This document shows, one piece after another, positions 30,155 through 37,493 of a DNA stretch of 64,000 nucleotides (its first letter is position 1; the number at the start of each line of letters is the position of its first letter). Under the pieces are notes generated by a model. That model made no database searches. It saw nothing but the letters and a program-made list of their open reading frames with translations, and was not told where the DNA came from. Origin of the DNA: Marinomonas hwangdonensis (lineage in GTDB: Bacteria > Pseudomonadota > Gammaproteobacteria > Pseudomonadales > Marinomonadaceae); contig NZ_RIZG01000002.1 of assembly GCF_003721245.1 (NCBI RefSeq), forward strand, positions 124,001 to 188,000, read 5' to 3'. The position numbers and the translations under genes are program-made.

Positions 30155-31441
30155 ATGAAAGTTCTTATTATTGGTAACGGTGGTCGTGAACATGCACTCG
30201 CATGGAAAACCGCTGAATCTGACCAAGTTCAAAAGGTATTCGTCGCACCTGGTAACGCAGGCTCTGCAACAGAAAACAAAGTAGAGAACGTTAACATTGG
30301 CGTAACCGACATTGCCGATCTTGTCGCTTTTGCAAAACGCGAAAACATCGATTTGACCATTGTTGGCCCAGAAGCGCCATTGGTTATTGGTGTGGTAGAC
30401 GCGTTTGAAAAAGAAGGTTTGGCTATCTTTGGTCCAACAGCGGCGGCAGCTCAATTGGAAGGTTCTAAAGCCTTCACGAAAGATTTCTTAGCTCGCCACA
30501 ACATTCCAACAGCCGCTTACGGCAACTTCACAGAAATCGAGCCTGCGGTTGCTTACATCAAGCAACAAGGCGCTCCGATTGTGGTTAAGGCCGATGGTCT
30601 AGCCGCTGGTAAAGGCGTTATCTTAGCTCAGACCGAAGCCGAAGCGATCGAAGCGGTTGAAGACATGTTACAAGGCAACGCTTTTGGCGATGCAGGTAGT
30701 CGAGTTGTTATCGAAGAATTCTTGGTTGGTGAAGAAGCTAGCTTTATTTGCATGGTTGATGGCGAGACCGTTTTACCTATGGCAACAAGCCAAGACCACA
30801 AAGCACGCGACAACGGTGACAAAGGTCCGAATACTGGTGGCATGGGCGCTTATTCTCCAGCACCGGTTGTGACACCAGAAATTCATGATCGCATTATGAA
30901 TGAAGTCATCATGCCAACTGTTAAAGGCATGAACGCTGAAGGCAACCGCTACCGTGGATTTTTATACGCTGGGGTGATGATCGCCCCCGATGGCACACCA
31001 AAAACATTGGAATACAACTGCCGTTTTGGTGACCCAGAAACACAACCAATCATGATGCGCTTGCGTTCTGATTTGGCACAAATGTGTTTGGCTGCCATCA
31101 ATGGCAAACTTGATACCATTGAAGCAAATTGGGATCCACGTGCCAGCTTAGGTGTTGTTCTTGCGGCTGGCGGCTACCCTGCCGATTACCCTAAAGGCGA
31201 TGTTATTTCTGGTTTGGACACCGTCCTTCCTGAAGGCCAAAAAGTCTTTCAAGCGGGCACAACATTAAAAGACGGCCAAGTAGTGACCAATGGCGGCCGT
31301 GTTCTTTGTGCTGTTGCTCTTGGTGATACGGTTGCAGAAGCTCAAGCGTCTGCTTACGAGGTTGTCAAAACCTTGTCTTGGGACAAGGTGTATTTCCGTA
31401 CCGACATCGGCCACCGCGCCATTGCTCGCGAACAAAATTAG
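30155..31441 (+). CDS. purD: Phosphoribosylamine-glycine ligase (GAR synthetase)
   Basis: A 428-residue ATP-grasp enzyme for step two of purine synthesis. It begins MKVLIIGNGGREHALAWK. The ATP-binding regions GPEAPLVIGVVDAF and VVKADGLAAGKGVILA are clear, and CRFGDPETQPIMMRL is the metal-binding block. The purHD order is conserved, and a terminator follows. Confidence 0.97.
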   Translation: MKVLIIGNGGREHALAWKTAESDQVQKVFVAPGNAGSATENKVENVNIGVTDIADLVAFAKRENIDLTIVGPEAPLVIGVVDAFEKEGLAIFGPTAAAAQLEGSKAFTKDFLARHNIPTAAYGNFTEIEPAVAYIKQQGAPIVVKADGLAAGKGVILAQTEAEAIEAVEDMLQGNAFGDAGSRVVIEEFLVGEEASFICMVDGETVLPMATSQDHKARDNGDKGPNTGGMGAYSPAPVVTPEIHDRIMNEVIMPTVKGMNAEGNRYRGFLYAGVMIAPDGTPKTLEYNCRFGDPETQPIMMRLRSDLAQMCLAAINGKLDTIEANWDPRASLGVVLAAGGYPADYPKGDVISGLDTVLPEGQKVFQAGTTLKDGQVVTNGGRVLCAVALGDTVAEAQASAYEVVKTLSWDKVYFRTDIGHRAIAREQN

Positions 31442-31466
31442 TCTGCTATAAAATATTCAGATCGCT

Positions 31467-31492
31467 AAAAAGGCCTCGAATGAGGCCTTTTT
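31467..31492 (+). terminator. Intrinsic terminator after purD
   Basis: An 11-bp stem (31467-31477 with 31482-31492) around a GAAT loop starts with an A-run and ends in a T-run. It can work in both directions and also lies downstream of the small minus-strand gene that ends at 31525. Confidence 0.9.
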
Positions 31493-31524
31493 CTTATCTA
31501 AATACACGACATATGTACGGCAAG

Positions 31525-31776
31525 CTATTTCTTTAGCTGGGACTCTTTCTTATCCAGCCACGCCTTGAATAAACGTCCCACTTCCAGTACTAAGAGACCA
31601 AATATAATACCGGCCGCCCAATCAAACCCCAATAAAAATCCTAAGGTCGCAATCATTCCGTAGCCATACATGAGATTGGTTCGTGTGGCAGGCTTCGACT
31701 GCCTAGCAAACCAAGTGACACCCAATAGCAACAGACTAAACCAAACATAGTGTTCCACCAACATTGGATATAGCAT
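31525..31776 (-). CDS. Small membrane protein, unknown function
   Basis: An 83-residue protein with about two or three hydrophobic helices (residues ~7-24, ~37-52 and ~54-70) and a Lys-rich C-terminal tail. AGGGG six bases before the ATG is a strong ribosome site, which argues for a real gene. I do not recognise the family. It is divergent from the 7TMR-DISM sensor gene with only 22 bp between start codons, so their promoters must overlap coding sequence. A shared role is possible but not shown. Confidence 0.6.
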   Translation of the reverse strand: MLYPMLVEHYVWFSLLLLGVTWFARQSKPATRTNLMYGYGMIATLGFLLGFDWAAGIIFGLLVLEVGRLFKAWLDKKESQLKK

Positions 31777-31798
31777 TTGATCCCCTATCTAGTTAATA

Positions 31799-34132
31799 AT
31801 GACAGCCTTTATAGATTTTGTTTGGGCTAGTGTTTTGCTTTATCGATCGATTTTACTGTTTTTACTCATTTTCTCCAATACCGCTTGGAGCTCAAACACC
31901 ATTGCCATCATAGATGACTCTATGGATACGTTTCATATTGGCAAAAGCGCTTCATTTTTTATCGATGAAACCGCTGATCTTTCTTTTACCACCGTATCAT
32001 CTGAACAGTATCTAAAACGCTTTCGCCCCATTAATCGAGAGTATTTACAGTTTGGTCTAGTAAAAGGAAACATTTGGATTCGATCCGACATCGCCATTCG
32101 AACCACACACAAAAACCCCATTTTACTCGAAATACGCTCACCCAGATTACAATATTTAGATATCTATTTACCGACCATTTTTGGCAGTCAGGTTCAAGCT
32201 GAATTGGGTGGCGCTCGACCTTATAACAATAAACAGATTAAAGCACCTCACTATGCTTTTGTTATCCCAACCAATACTCCCTCGGTATTTACCGTATTTA
32301 TTAAGATGTCGTCTCACCTGCCTATTAATGCTGAAATAGAACTGAAGACACTGTCTGAACTCAGTCAAGGAGCCCAGCAAGATCTAACACTAACGGGTAT
32401 CATGATTGGCGTTTTATTCACCTTGTTTATCGGCAACCTATTTTTCTTCATTAAAACGTCACACCCTATGTATTTAATATACGGCATGCTTTTAATTGGC
32501 ATTACCGTTTTACATCTGTCACTGCATGACTTGGTGTCACAATTTTTTCCCAACAGCGTCAACGTGCAAGAACGTGTGTACAATCTAACCGCGTTAACTT
32601 GCCTAAGTGCGATCGCCTTTTTTTCTCGACTCTACTTGGACACAAAAAGCTATTTACCACGACTGGATAAACTGCTCATTCTGGCAGGATCAATTAATGG
32701 TTTAATGGCGTTGGTTTACACTTTCTCTCCCGTCACGCCCAGCATTATACTGTTGTCAATGATTGCGGTTTTAACGATTTGTATTTTGACAGTCCACGCT
32801 GTCGCCGCGTCCATAAATAACTTGCCTTATTCTGGGTATTATTTGGCCGCAAGGACAGTGTTACTGACAGGACATTTCTGCTGGCTCATGTCCGTGTACG
32901 GTTTTGTCCCGAGTGCTACCCTCTATAAATGGGGATTAACGGGGACTATTATCATTGAAGCTATTATCCACTTTGCTGGCATGATTGCTCAATCGACCTC
33001 TATTTTTAAACGCCAGCTCAATAAAACGTCAGCGTCACAAAATGAAATCGCTGATCTCTTGTCAGATATTTCTAGCCGACTACGACGCCAGACCAATATT
33101 ATTGAAGGTGGCCTAGTTCACCTTGAAAAGACGTTGGCTCATGATGGACACGACAGTCATCTTGCGAACAGCTTAAGAGCCAATAAAAATGTCATAAACC
33201 TGATTGATCGAGTGGACTTACTCAACGAGATCTATGAAAACACATCAACAGATCAGCCTACACCCATTACCTTAAACCAGTTAATTGATAACGCTTACAA
33301 CAAGGTACAAAACCTCGATCAAGACAATTCCCTGATCGAAATACATACTCGCAAAATAGAACAAGTCGAGATTTTACAGCACGCCCCCATCCTGCAACAC
33401 CTCATTGAAAGCATCTTGCTTGAATGTAAGCACTTCACCGATCAAGTGCTGACCATGGAGATCGAACGCCAAGACGTTAACCGTGAAGGCGTCACTGAAC
33501 TCGTTATATGTTGTCATCCTATTCCAAGAAGAGTTCGTACCAACAACACAAACTTTGACCTTGGTATGTATTACATAAACATACTATGTCAGCATTTAAA
33601 TGGAAAAATTGTACTCAGCAAAGAAGACGACTTGCAAAAAATCACACTGTTCGTACCCATTCGCACCCACATTCGCCCTACTCCAAACAATCTAGCGTCA
33701 CAACACCCATTTGATATTGTGTTGCTTGGTCAGACGGATGAAAACCTACAAAAGTCTCTGTCTATGCTGCAAAGTAACAGTAATAAAATTGAACACTTCT
33801 CATCACTTGAGCGTTTACTAGAACAACTAGAACCGCCGGCTACTCGTGACTCAGGGCTCATTATTATTGTGTTTGATAATGGGGGACAAATCCCCCACAT
33901 AACACAACAAAAGCTGTTTCCTATAATGCGAAATGAAGACCAGTGTTTACTGATCAGCGATAATGTCAAAATGTCACTTGATTACGCCAAAAAACTTGGC
34001 TTTGATGACTTTCTCACCTGTGATGAACTGGACGATAAGTTAGAGCAACGTTTTTCGCGCCTTGTACAAAAAGGTGATAGATTAAAGAAAGCGCCCTTGT
34101 CACGGATCAATCCTTTACGCAAAGTGCCTTGA
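31799..34132 (+). CDS. 7TMR-DISM sensor with degenerate kinase and receiver domains (RetS-like position)
   Basis: A 777-residue membrane protein. A signal sequence (~15-31) leads to a periplasmic 7TMR-DISMED2-like domain (~45-185; GNIWIRSDIAI, RSPRLQYLDIYLP) and seven helices (~195-400). The kinase part is degenerate: at the H-box the sequence SDISSRLRR puts Ser426 where the phospho-His should be; N-box asparagines are replaced (ILQHLIESIL, 531-540); no DxGxG box is seen, though a G2-like DLGMYY remains (587-592). The C-terminal receiver-like domain (~637-757) lacks the acidic pair (LLGQ) and conserved Lys; only Asp693 could remain. It follows purD exactly as retS does in Pseudomonas. It is probably a non-catalytic regulator acting by heterodimer formation; the partner is unknown. 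Confidence 0.78.
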   Translation: MTAFIDFVWASVLLYRSILLFLLIFSNTAWSSNTIAIIDDSMDTFHIGKSASFFIDETADLSFTTVSSEQYLKRFRPINREYLQFGLVKGNIWIRSDIAIRTTHKNPILLEIRSPRLQYLDIYLPTIFGSQVQAELGGARPYNNKQIKAPHYAFVIPTNTPSVFTVFIKMSSHLPINAEIELKTLSELSQGAQQDLTLTGIMIGVLFTLFIGNLFFFIKTSHPMYLIYGMLLIGITVLHLSLHDLVSQFFPNSVNVQERVYNLTALTCLSAIAFFSRLYLDTKSYLPRLDKLLILAGSINGLMALVYTFSPVTPSIILLSMIAVLTICILTVHAVAASINNLPYSGYYLAARTVLLTGHFCWLMSVYGFVPSATLYKWGLTGTIIIEAIIHFAGMIAQSTSIFKRQLNKTSASQNEIADLLSDISSRLRRQTNIIEGGLVHLEKTLAHDGHDSHLANSLRANKNVINLIDRVDLLNEIYENTSTDQPTPITLNQLIDNAYNKVQNLDQDNSLIEIHTRKIEQVEILQHAPILQHLIESILLECKHFTDQVLTMEIERQDVNREGVTELVICCHPIPRRVRTNNTNFDLGMYYINILCQHLNGKIVLSKEDDLQKITLFVPIRTHIRPTPNNLASQHPFDIVLLGQTDENLQKSLSMLQSNSNKIEHFSSLERLLEQLEPPATRDSGLIIIVFDNGGQIPHITQQKLFPIMRNEDQCLLISDNVKMSLDYAKKLGFDDFLTCDELDDKLEQRFSRLVQKGDRLKKAPLSRINPLRKVP

Positions 34133-34176
34133 TACCATCCAACATACACTGAATAATACAGCGAGGAAAAAACAAC

Positions 34177-34518
34177 ATGGATTGCTTATTTTGTAAAATA
34201 GTGAATGGCGATATCCCAGCCCATGTTTTATTCGAAGATGGAGATGTTATTGCCTTCGAAGACATCATGCCTCAAGCACCCAGTCATTTCTTAGTCATTC
34301 CAAGACGCCATATTAGCACCTTGAATGACTTAACCGACGCGGATGCTAACGTAGTTGGTAAATTACAAATTACGGCGGCCAAAGTAGCCAAACAAAAAGG
34401 CATTGCCGATAGCGGATACCGTGTGGTGATGAATTGTAATGAGGCTGGTGGACAAACCGTCTATCATATTCATATGCATGTGCTTGGTGGCCGAGCAATG
34501 ACTTGGCCGCCTGGCTAA
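34177..34518 (+). CDS. HIT-family nucleotide hydrolase (HinT-like)
   Basis: A 113-residue protein of the Hint branch. The catalytic triad is HIHMH with His97, His99 and His101, in TVYHIHMHVLGGRAM. The N-terminal DCLFCKIVNGDIPAHVLFED is typical. HinT hydrolyses AMP- or GMP-lysine-type phosphoramidates and adenylated side products. GAGG lies close upstream. coq7 follows after 27 bp. Confidence 0.92.
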   Translation: MDCLFCKIVNGDIPAHVLFEDGDVIAFEDIMPQAPSHFLVIPRRHISTLNDLTDADANVVGKLQITAAKVAKQKGIADSGYRVVMNCNEAGGQTVYHIHMHVLGGRAMTWPPG

Positions 34519-34545
34519 CTGAACGACATTCAAAGAGGAATACCT

Positions 34546-35178
34546 ATGCTTTCTTTTATAGACAAAGCGGTTTTACAACTTGATAGAGCCCTACAAACGC
34601 TCGTTCCTCGTGCGGCAACATCATCACGCCCATCGCCAGCACTGTTACTTGATGACGTTGAATTAACCGACAAAGAACGCAAGCATGCTGCAGGATTGAT
34701 GCGAATCAACCACACGGGCGAAGTGTGTGCTCAGGCACTCTACGCCGGTCAGGCTACGACAGCCAAACTGGCAAAAGTACGCCAAGATATGCAACACGCT
34801 GCAGACGAAGAAATCGACCATCTTGTGTGGTGTGAGCAGCGCCTTTACGATCTTGGCAGCCAGCCTAGCATTCTAAACCCCTTTTTCTATGGCGCCTCTT
34901 TTGTGATCGGAGCTGGTGCTGGCCTAGTCAGCGATAAACTAAGCCTTGGGTTTGTTGCCGCCACTGAAGACCAGGTTTGCACACATTTAGACAAACACAT
35001 GACAGAACTGCCAAAAAGCGATTTGAAAAGTAAAGCCGTGTTAACTCAAATGCATACGGATGAAGCAAAACATCGAGCCATGGCATTGCAAGCAGGTGGG
35101 TACGAATTTCCTCAGCCTGTGATGGCCGTAATGACTCATATTTCTAAAGTCATGACCACAACAACTTACCGGATTTAA
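34546..35178 (+). CDS. coq7: 3-demethoxyubiquinol 3-hydroxylase (Coq7/UbiF-type)
   Basis: A 210-residue di-iron protein that carries out the last hydroxylation in ubiquinone synthesis. Iron ligands are spread over helices: [38 protein letters not shown] and [11 protein letters not shown]. The Coq7-type enzyme replaces the flavin enzyme UbiF in many marine gammaproteobacteria and Pseudomonas. AGAGGA precedes the ATG. pdxH starts two bases after its stop. Confidence 0.94.
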   Translation: MLSFIDKAVLQLDRALQTLVPRAATSSRPSPALLLDDVELTDKERKHAAGLMRINHTGEVCAQALYAGQATTAKLAKVRQDMQHAADEEIDHLVWCEQRLYDLGSQPSILNPFFYGASFVIGAGAGLVSDKLSLGFVAATEDQVCTHLDKHMTELPKSDLKSKAVLTQMHTDEAKHRAMALQAGGYEFPQPVMAVMTHISKVMTTTTYRI

Positions 35179-35180
35179 TC

Positions 35181-35822
35181 ATGAACAGAGACTTACATTC
35201 CATTCGTCGAGATTATCAGTTTGAAGATTTATTAGAAGAAAAAGCAGGTGACGATCCTTTCACGCTTTTCGATAGCTGGTTAAACGCTGCCATTGATGCC
35301 TGCCCCGATGACCCAACGGCCATGGTATTAAGCACGGTTGACTCAGAAGGTTGGCCTCATTCACGGGTGGTGCTATTGAAACAGCGCAATGACGCGGGTT
35401 TTTCTTTTTTTACTAACTACGACAGCGACAAAGGCCAACAGCTTGCACTGAACAATAAGGCCAGCTTGACTTTTTTCTGGCCTGCCCTGTCTCGCCAAAT
35501 CCGCGTGGAAGGCATCGTTGAGAAAGTCGAACGCCAGGTGTCAGAAGACTACTTTGCCAGCCGACCTAGAGGCAGCCAGCTGGCCGCACGAACCTCTAAA
35601 CAGAGCATGGAAATTGCAAATAGAGAAGCCCTACAAGACGCCTTTAAACAAGAAGAAAACGCTTTTGAAGGCCAAGACGTTCCTTGTCCAACCAACTGGG
35701 GAGGCTATGTCTTAAAACCCAAGTTCATTGAGTTTTGGCAAGGACGACCCAGCCGACTTCATGATCGAATCTGTTACACTCAGCAAGACAGTGCCTGGTT
35801 AAGAACCCGAAAAGCACCTTAA
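35181..35822 (+). CDS. pdxH: Pyridoxamine 5'-phosphate oxidase
   Basis: A 213-residue FMN enzyme that makes pyridoxal 5'-phosphate. Diagnostic blocks are STVDSEGWPHSRVVLLK, FFTNYDSDKGQQL, FFWPALSRQIRVEG and the C-terminal RPSRLHDR. Overlap-free linkage to coq7 (two bases) suggests translational coupling. A strong hairpin follows. Confidence 0.96.
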   Translation: MNRDLHSIRRDYQFEDLLEEKAGDDPFTLFDSWLNAAIDACPDDPTAMVLSTVDSEGWPHSRVVLLKQRNDAGFSFFTNYDSDKGQQLALNNKASLTFFWPALSRQIRVEGIVEKVERQVSEDYFASRPRGSQLAARTSKQSMEIANREALQDAFKQEENAFEGQDVPCPTNWGGYVLKPKFIEFWQGRPSRLHDRICYTQQDSAWLRTRKAP

Positions 35823-35838
35823 ACAGTCTTTCTCCTAC

Positions 35839-35880
35839 ACTCTGCTAACCGCTCCTAAACAAGGGGCTTAGCAGAGTTTT
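35839..35880. terminator. Bidirectional terminator between pdxH and alkB
   Basis: A 10-bp outer stem (35839-35848 with 35868-35877) holds an inner 5-bp stem and is followed by TTTT on the plus strand. The two genes converge here, with alkB ending at 35885. Confidence 0.8.
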
Positions 35881-35884
35881 AAAA

Positions 35885-36442
35885 TCAAAGAATCAACCGA
35901 AAAGTCAGACTTATGCGCTCCTCTTTAACGCGCTTCCTTACGGGTAAACAGTGCTGCCACATCACCTGTGTCGATGCAGACATCACCAACCAACTGGCGT
36001 TTTCTAGCTCAATACTGTGCTTAATCGAAGGCTTTTTCTTCAATCGAAATAGAAAACTGCGCGTGGCACCAAGACTTAACATCGCCACCACAGGGGCCGG
36101 TCCCAAAGACTTCTCATCATCCGAATGCCAGCCCATATATTCCTCGCCATTTTGGTACCAGTTTAGTAGCACCGCATTAAACACTTGCTGGGCAACGCTT
36201 TCCGCCTCCGCTTTAGCTGCCAACAACCAATCAGGCCATCCTTCCCCTACATGGTCTTTCCCCGAGTATCGGTAGATCACTCCTTGGTCCGCCACAAAAG
36301 CAACGTTTCTCGGCACCAAAACGGGTCGACCAAACATCATGAGGCTCTCCCGCTCCCATAGTAAATCCGCTTTCAGCTTATCAAGACTGAGCGCCAAGCT
36401 TGAGCTAGAAAATGAGTATCGGTATGATGGCTGGGTTTTCAT
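35885..36442 (-). CDS. AlkB-like 2OG-Fe(II) dioxygenase
   Basis: A 185-residue protein of the ABH2/ABH3-type AlkB group. The iron ligands are His106 and Asp108 in MGWHSDDE and His164 in WQHCLPV; Arg177 and Arg182 in RISLTFRL are the expected 2-oxoglutarate contacts. NWYQNGEEYMGWHSDDE is a signature of DNA/RNA alkylation-damage repair enzymes. GAGGAAAGG lies five bases before the ATG on the minus strand. The gene is divergent from a DUF1624 gene. No Ada box or ada gene is nearby, so inducibility cannot be judged. Confidence 0.88.
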   Translation of the reverse strand: MKTQPSYRYSFSSSSLALSLDKLKADLLWERESLMMFGRPVLVPRNVAFVADQGVIYRYSGKDHVGEGWPDWLLAAKAEAESVAQQVFNAVLLNWYQNGEEYMGWHSDDEKSLGPAPVVAMLSLGATRSFLFRLKKKPSIKHSIELENASWLVMSASTQVMWQHCLPVRKRVKEERISLTFRLIL

Positions 36443-36465
36443 TTAACCTTTCCTCGTGGATTCTC

Positions 36466-37197
36466 ATGCACATTGCGCATCATAGTACGTCTGCCTACCG
36501 CAGTCCCTTTTTAGACGTGTACCGCGGTCTTGCGGTCCTCTTAATGATGATTTTTCATTTGTGTTGGGATTTACGACATTTTGGTTTTATACACTACAAC
36601 CTGCAAGACCCATTTTGGGTTGATTTTCGCAGCCTTATTTTGACCTTGTTCTTAACCGCTATAGGTTGGTCTGCTTACCTAACGTCAGAAACAACCTCAA
36701 AGCATCGACTGATTTCATGGAAGCGCGACAGCAAACTCCTTATCTCCGCTTGCGTCATTTCCCTTGCCACATATCTCGCCTTACCTGACCAATGGATCTA
36801 TTTTGGCATATTGCATTTCATACTAGTCGCCTCGTTTATCATTAGACCCCTAGCAAAATGGCCAATCGCGTGTGCGCTGTTTGGAAGCCTTATCCTTCTA
36901 GTATATCAAACAACCACTTGGCTAGAGTTTCCGAATGCCTTTGCTGTATTGTCGCGCTATGTCTCTTTACCTGAAAAAACCCTTGATATTGTTTTTCCTT
37001 TTCCATGGATCGGTGTCGTTTTCTTGGGCCCCTTGTTAGGTTATTTGCAATGGCATCGAATAAAATGGCCACCGCGCCTTTTCCCTAACATTCTGACCTT
37101 TATGGGGCGTCATGCTCTGACAATATATCTGAGTCATCAACTTATTCTCTTTACTCTAGTCGCTGCTGTCAAAATGACATTATTGCACTTTTCTTGA
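36466..37197 (+). CDS. DUF1624 / HGSNAT-like acyltransferase membrane protein
   Basis: A 243-residue integral membrane protein from the ATG at 36466. An in-frame start at 36412 would overlap the alkB start and ribosome site and is less likely. The N-terminal RSPFLDVYRGLAVLLMMIFHLCWDLRHFGF is the catalytic-domain signature of heparan-alpha-glucosaminide N-acetyltransferase-like proteins (DUF1624). Six to seven hydrophobic helices follow. A transmembrane acyl-transfer role is inferred from the family; the substrate is unknown. Confidence 0.78.
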   Translation: MHIAHHSTSAYRSPFLDVYRGLAVLLMMIFHLCWDLRHFGFIHYNLQDPFWVDFRSLILTLFLTAIGWSAYLTSETTSKHRLISWKRDSKLLISACVISLATYLALPDQWIYFGILHFILVASFIIRPLAKWPIACALFGSLILLVYQTTTWLEFPNAFAVLSRYVSLPEKTLDIVFPFPWIGVVFLGPLLGYLQWHRIKWPPRLFPNILTFMGRHALTIYLSHQLILFTLVAAVKMTLLHFS

Positions 37198-37410
37198 TCA
37201 CTTTTGATGGCGAAAAAACACGTCCAATTTAACTCAAAAAAATAGATGAAAATTACCTTTACAGACTTGCCAAACGCTAACTTTACGCTTCTTGTGGCAA
37301 ACAAAGTAAGTGACCACTTAGGTAATCTCTGTTTCTCATTTTAGCAAAATTTTCAAGCCTTGATTTTCGAAGAAATGCGCACTATTGTTCGCGTCAGATT
37401 TCAAACATTA

Positions 37411-37426
37411 ACACTACATGTAGTGC
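37411..37426. promoter_or_regulatory. NrdR box 1
   Basis: ACACTACATGTAGTGC is a near-perfect palindrome matching the NrdR operator consensus (acaCwAtATaTwGtgt). It lies 68 bp upstream of the nrdA start used here. Together with box 2 it forms the standard paired operator by which the ATP-cone repressor NrdR shuts down ribonucleotide reductase genes. Confidence 0.88.
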
Positions 37427-37441
37427 CACAATAAAAATAAA

Positions 37442-37457
37442 ACACTATATCGTGTAA
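37442..37457. promoter_or_regulatory. NrdR box 2
   Basis: ACACTATATCGTGTAA matches the NrdR consensus. Its start is 31 bp from that of box 1, three helical turns, which is the spacing usual for paired NrdR boxes. It lies close to the expected transcription start of nrdA. Confidence 0.88.
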
Positions 37458-37493
37458 TTTACCCACTTTACCGCACTAATGGGAAAACAAGGC

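Larger units (their letters stand above)
37198..37493. promoter_or_regulatory. nrdA upstream region
   Basis: This roughly 296 bp gap has no gene. Its distal part holds two NrdR boxes, described separately. The proximal part is AT-rich without a visible gene or a clear terminator for the DUF1624 gene. Confidence 0.5.
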
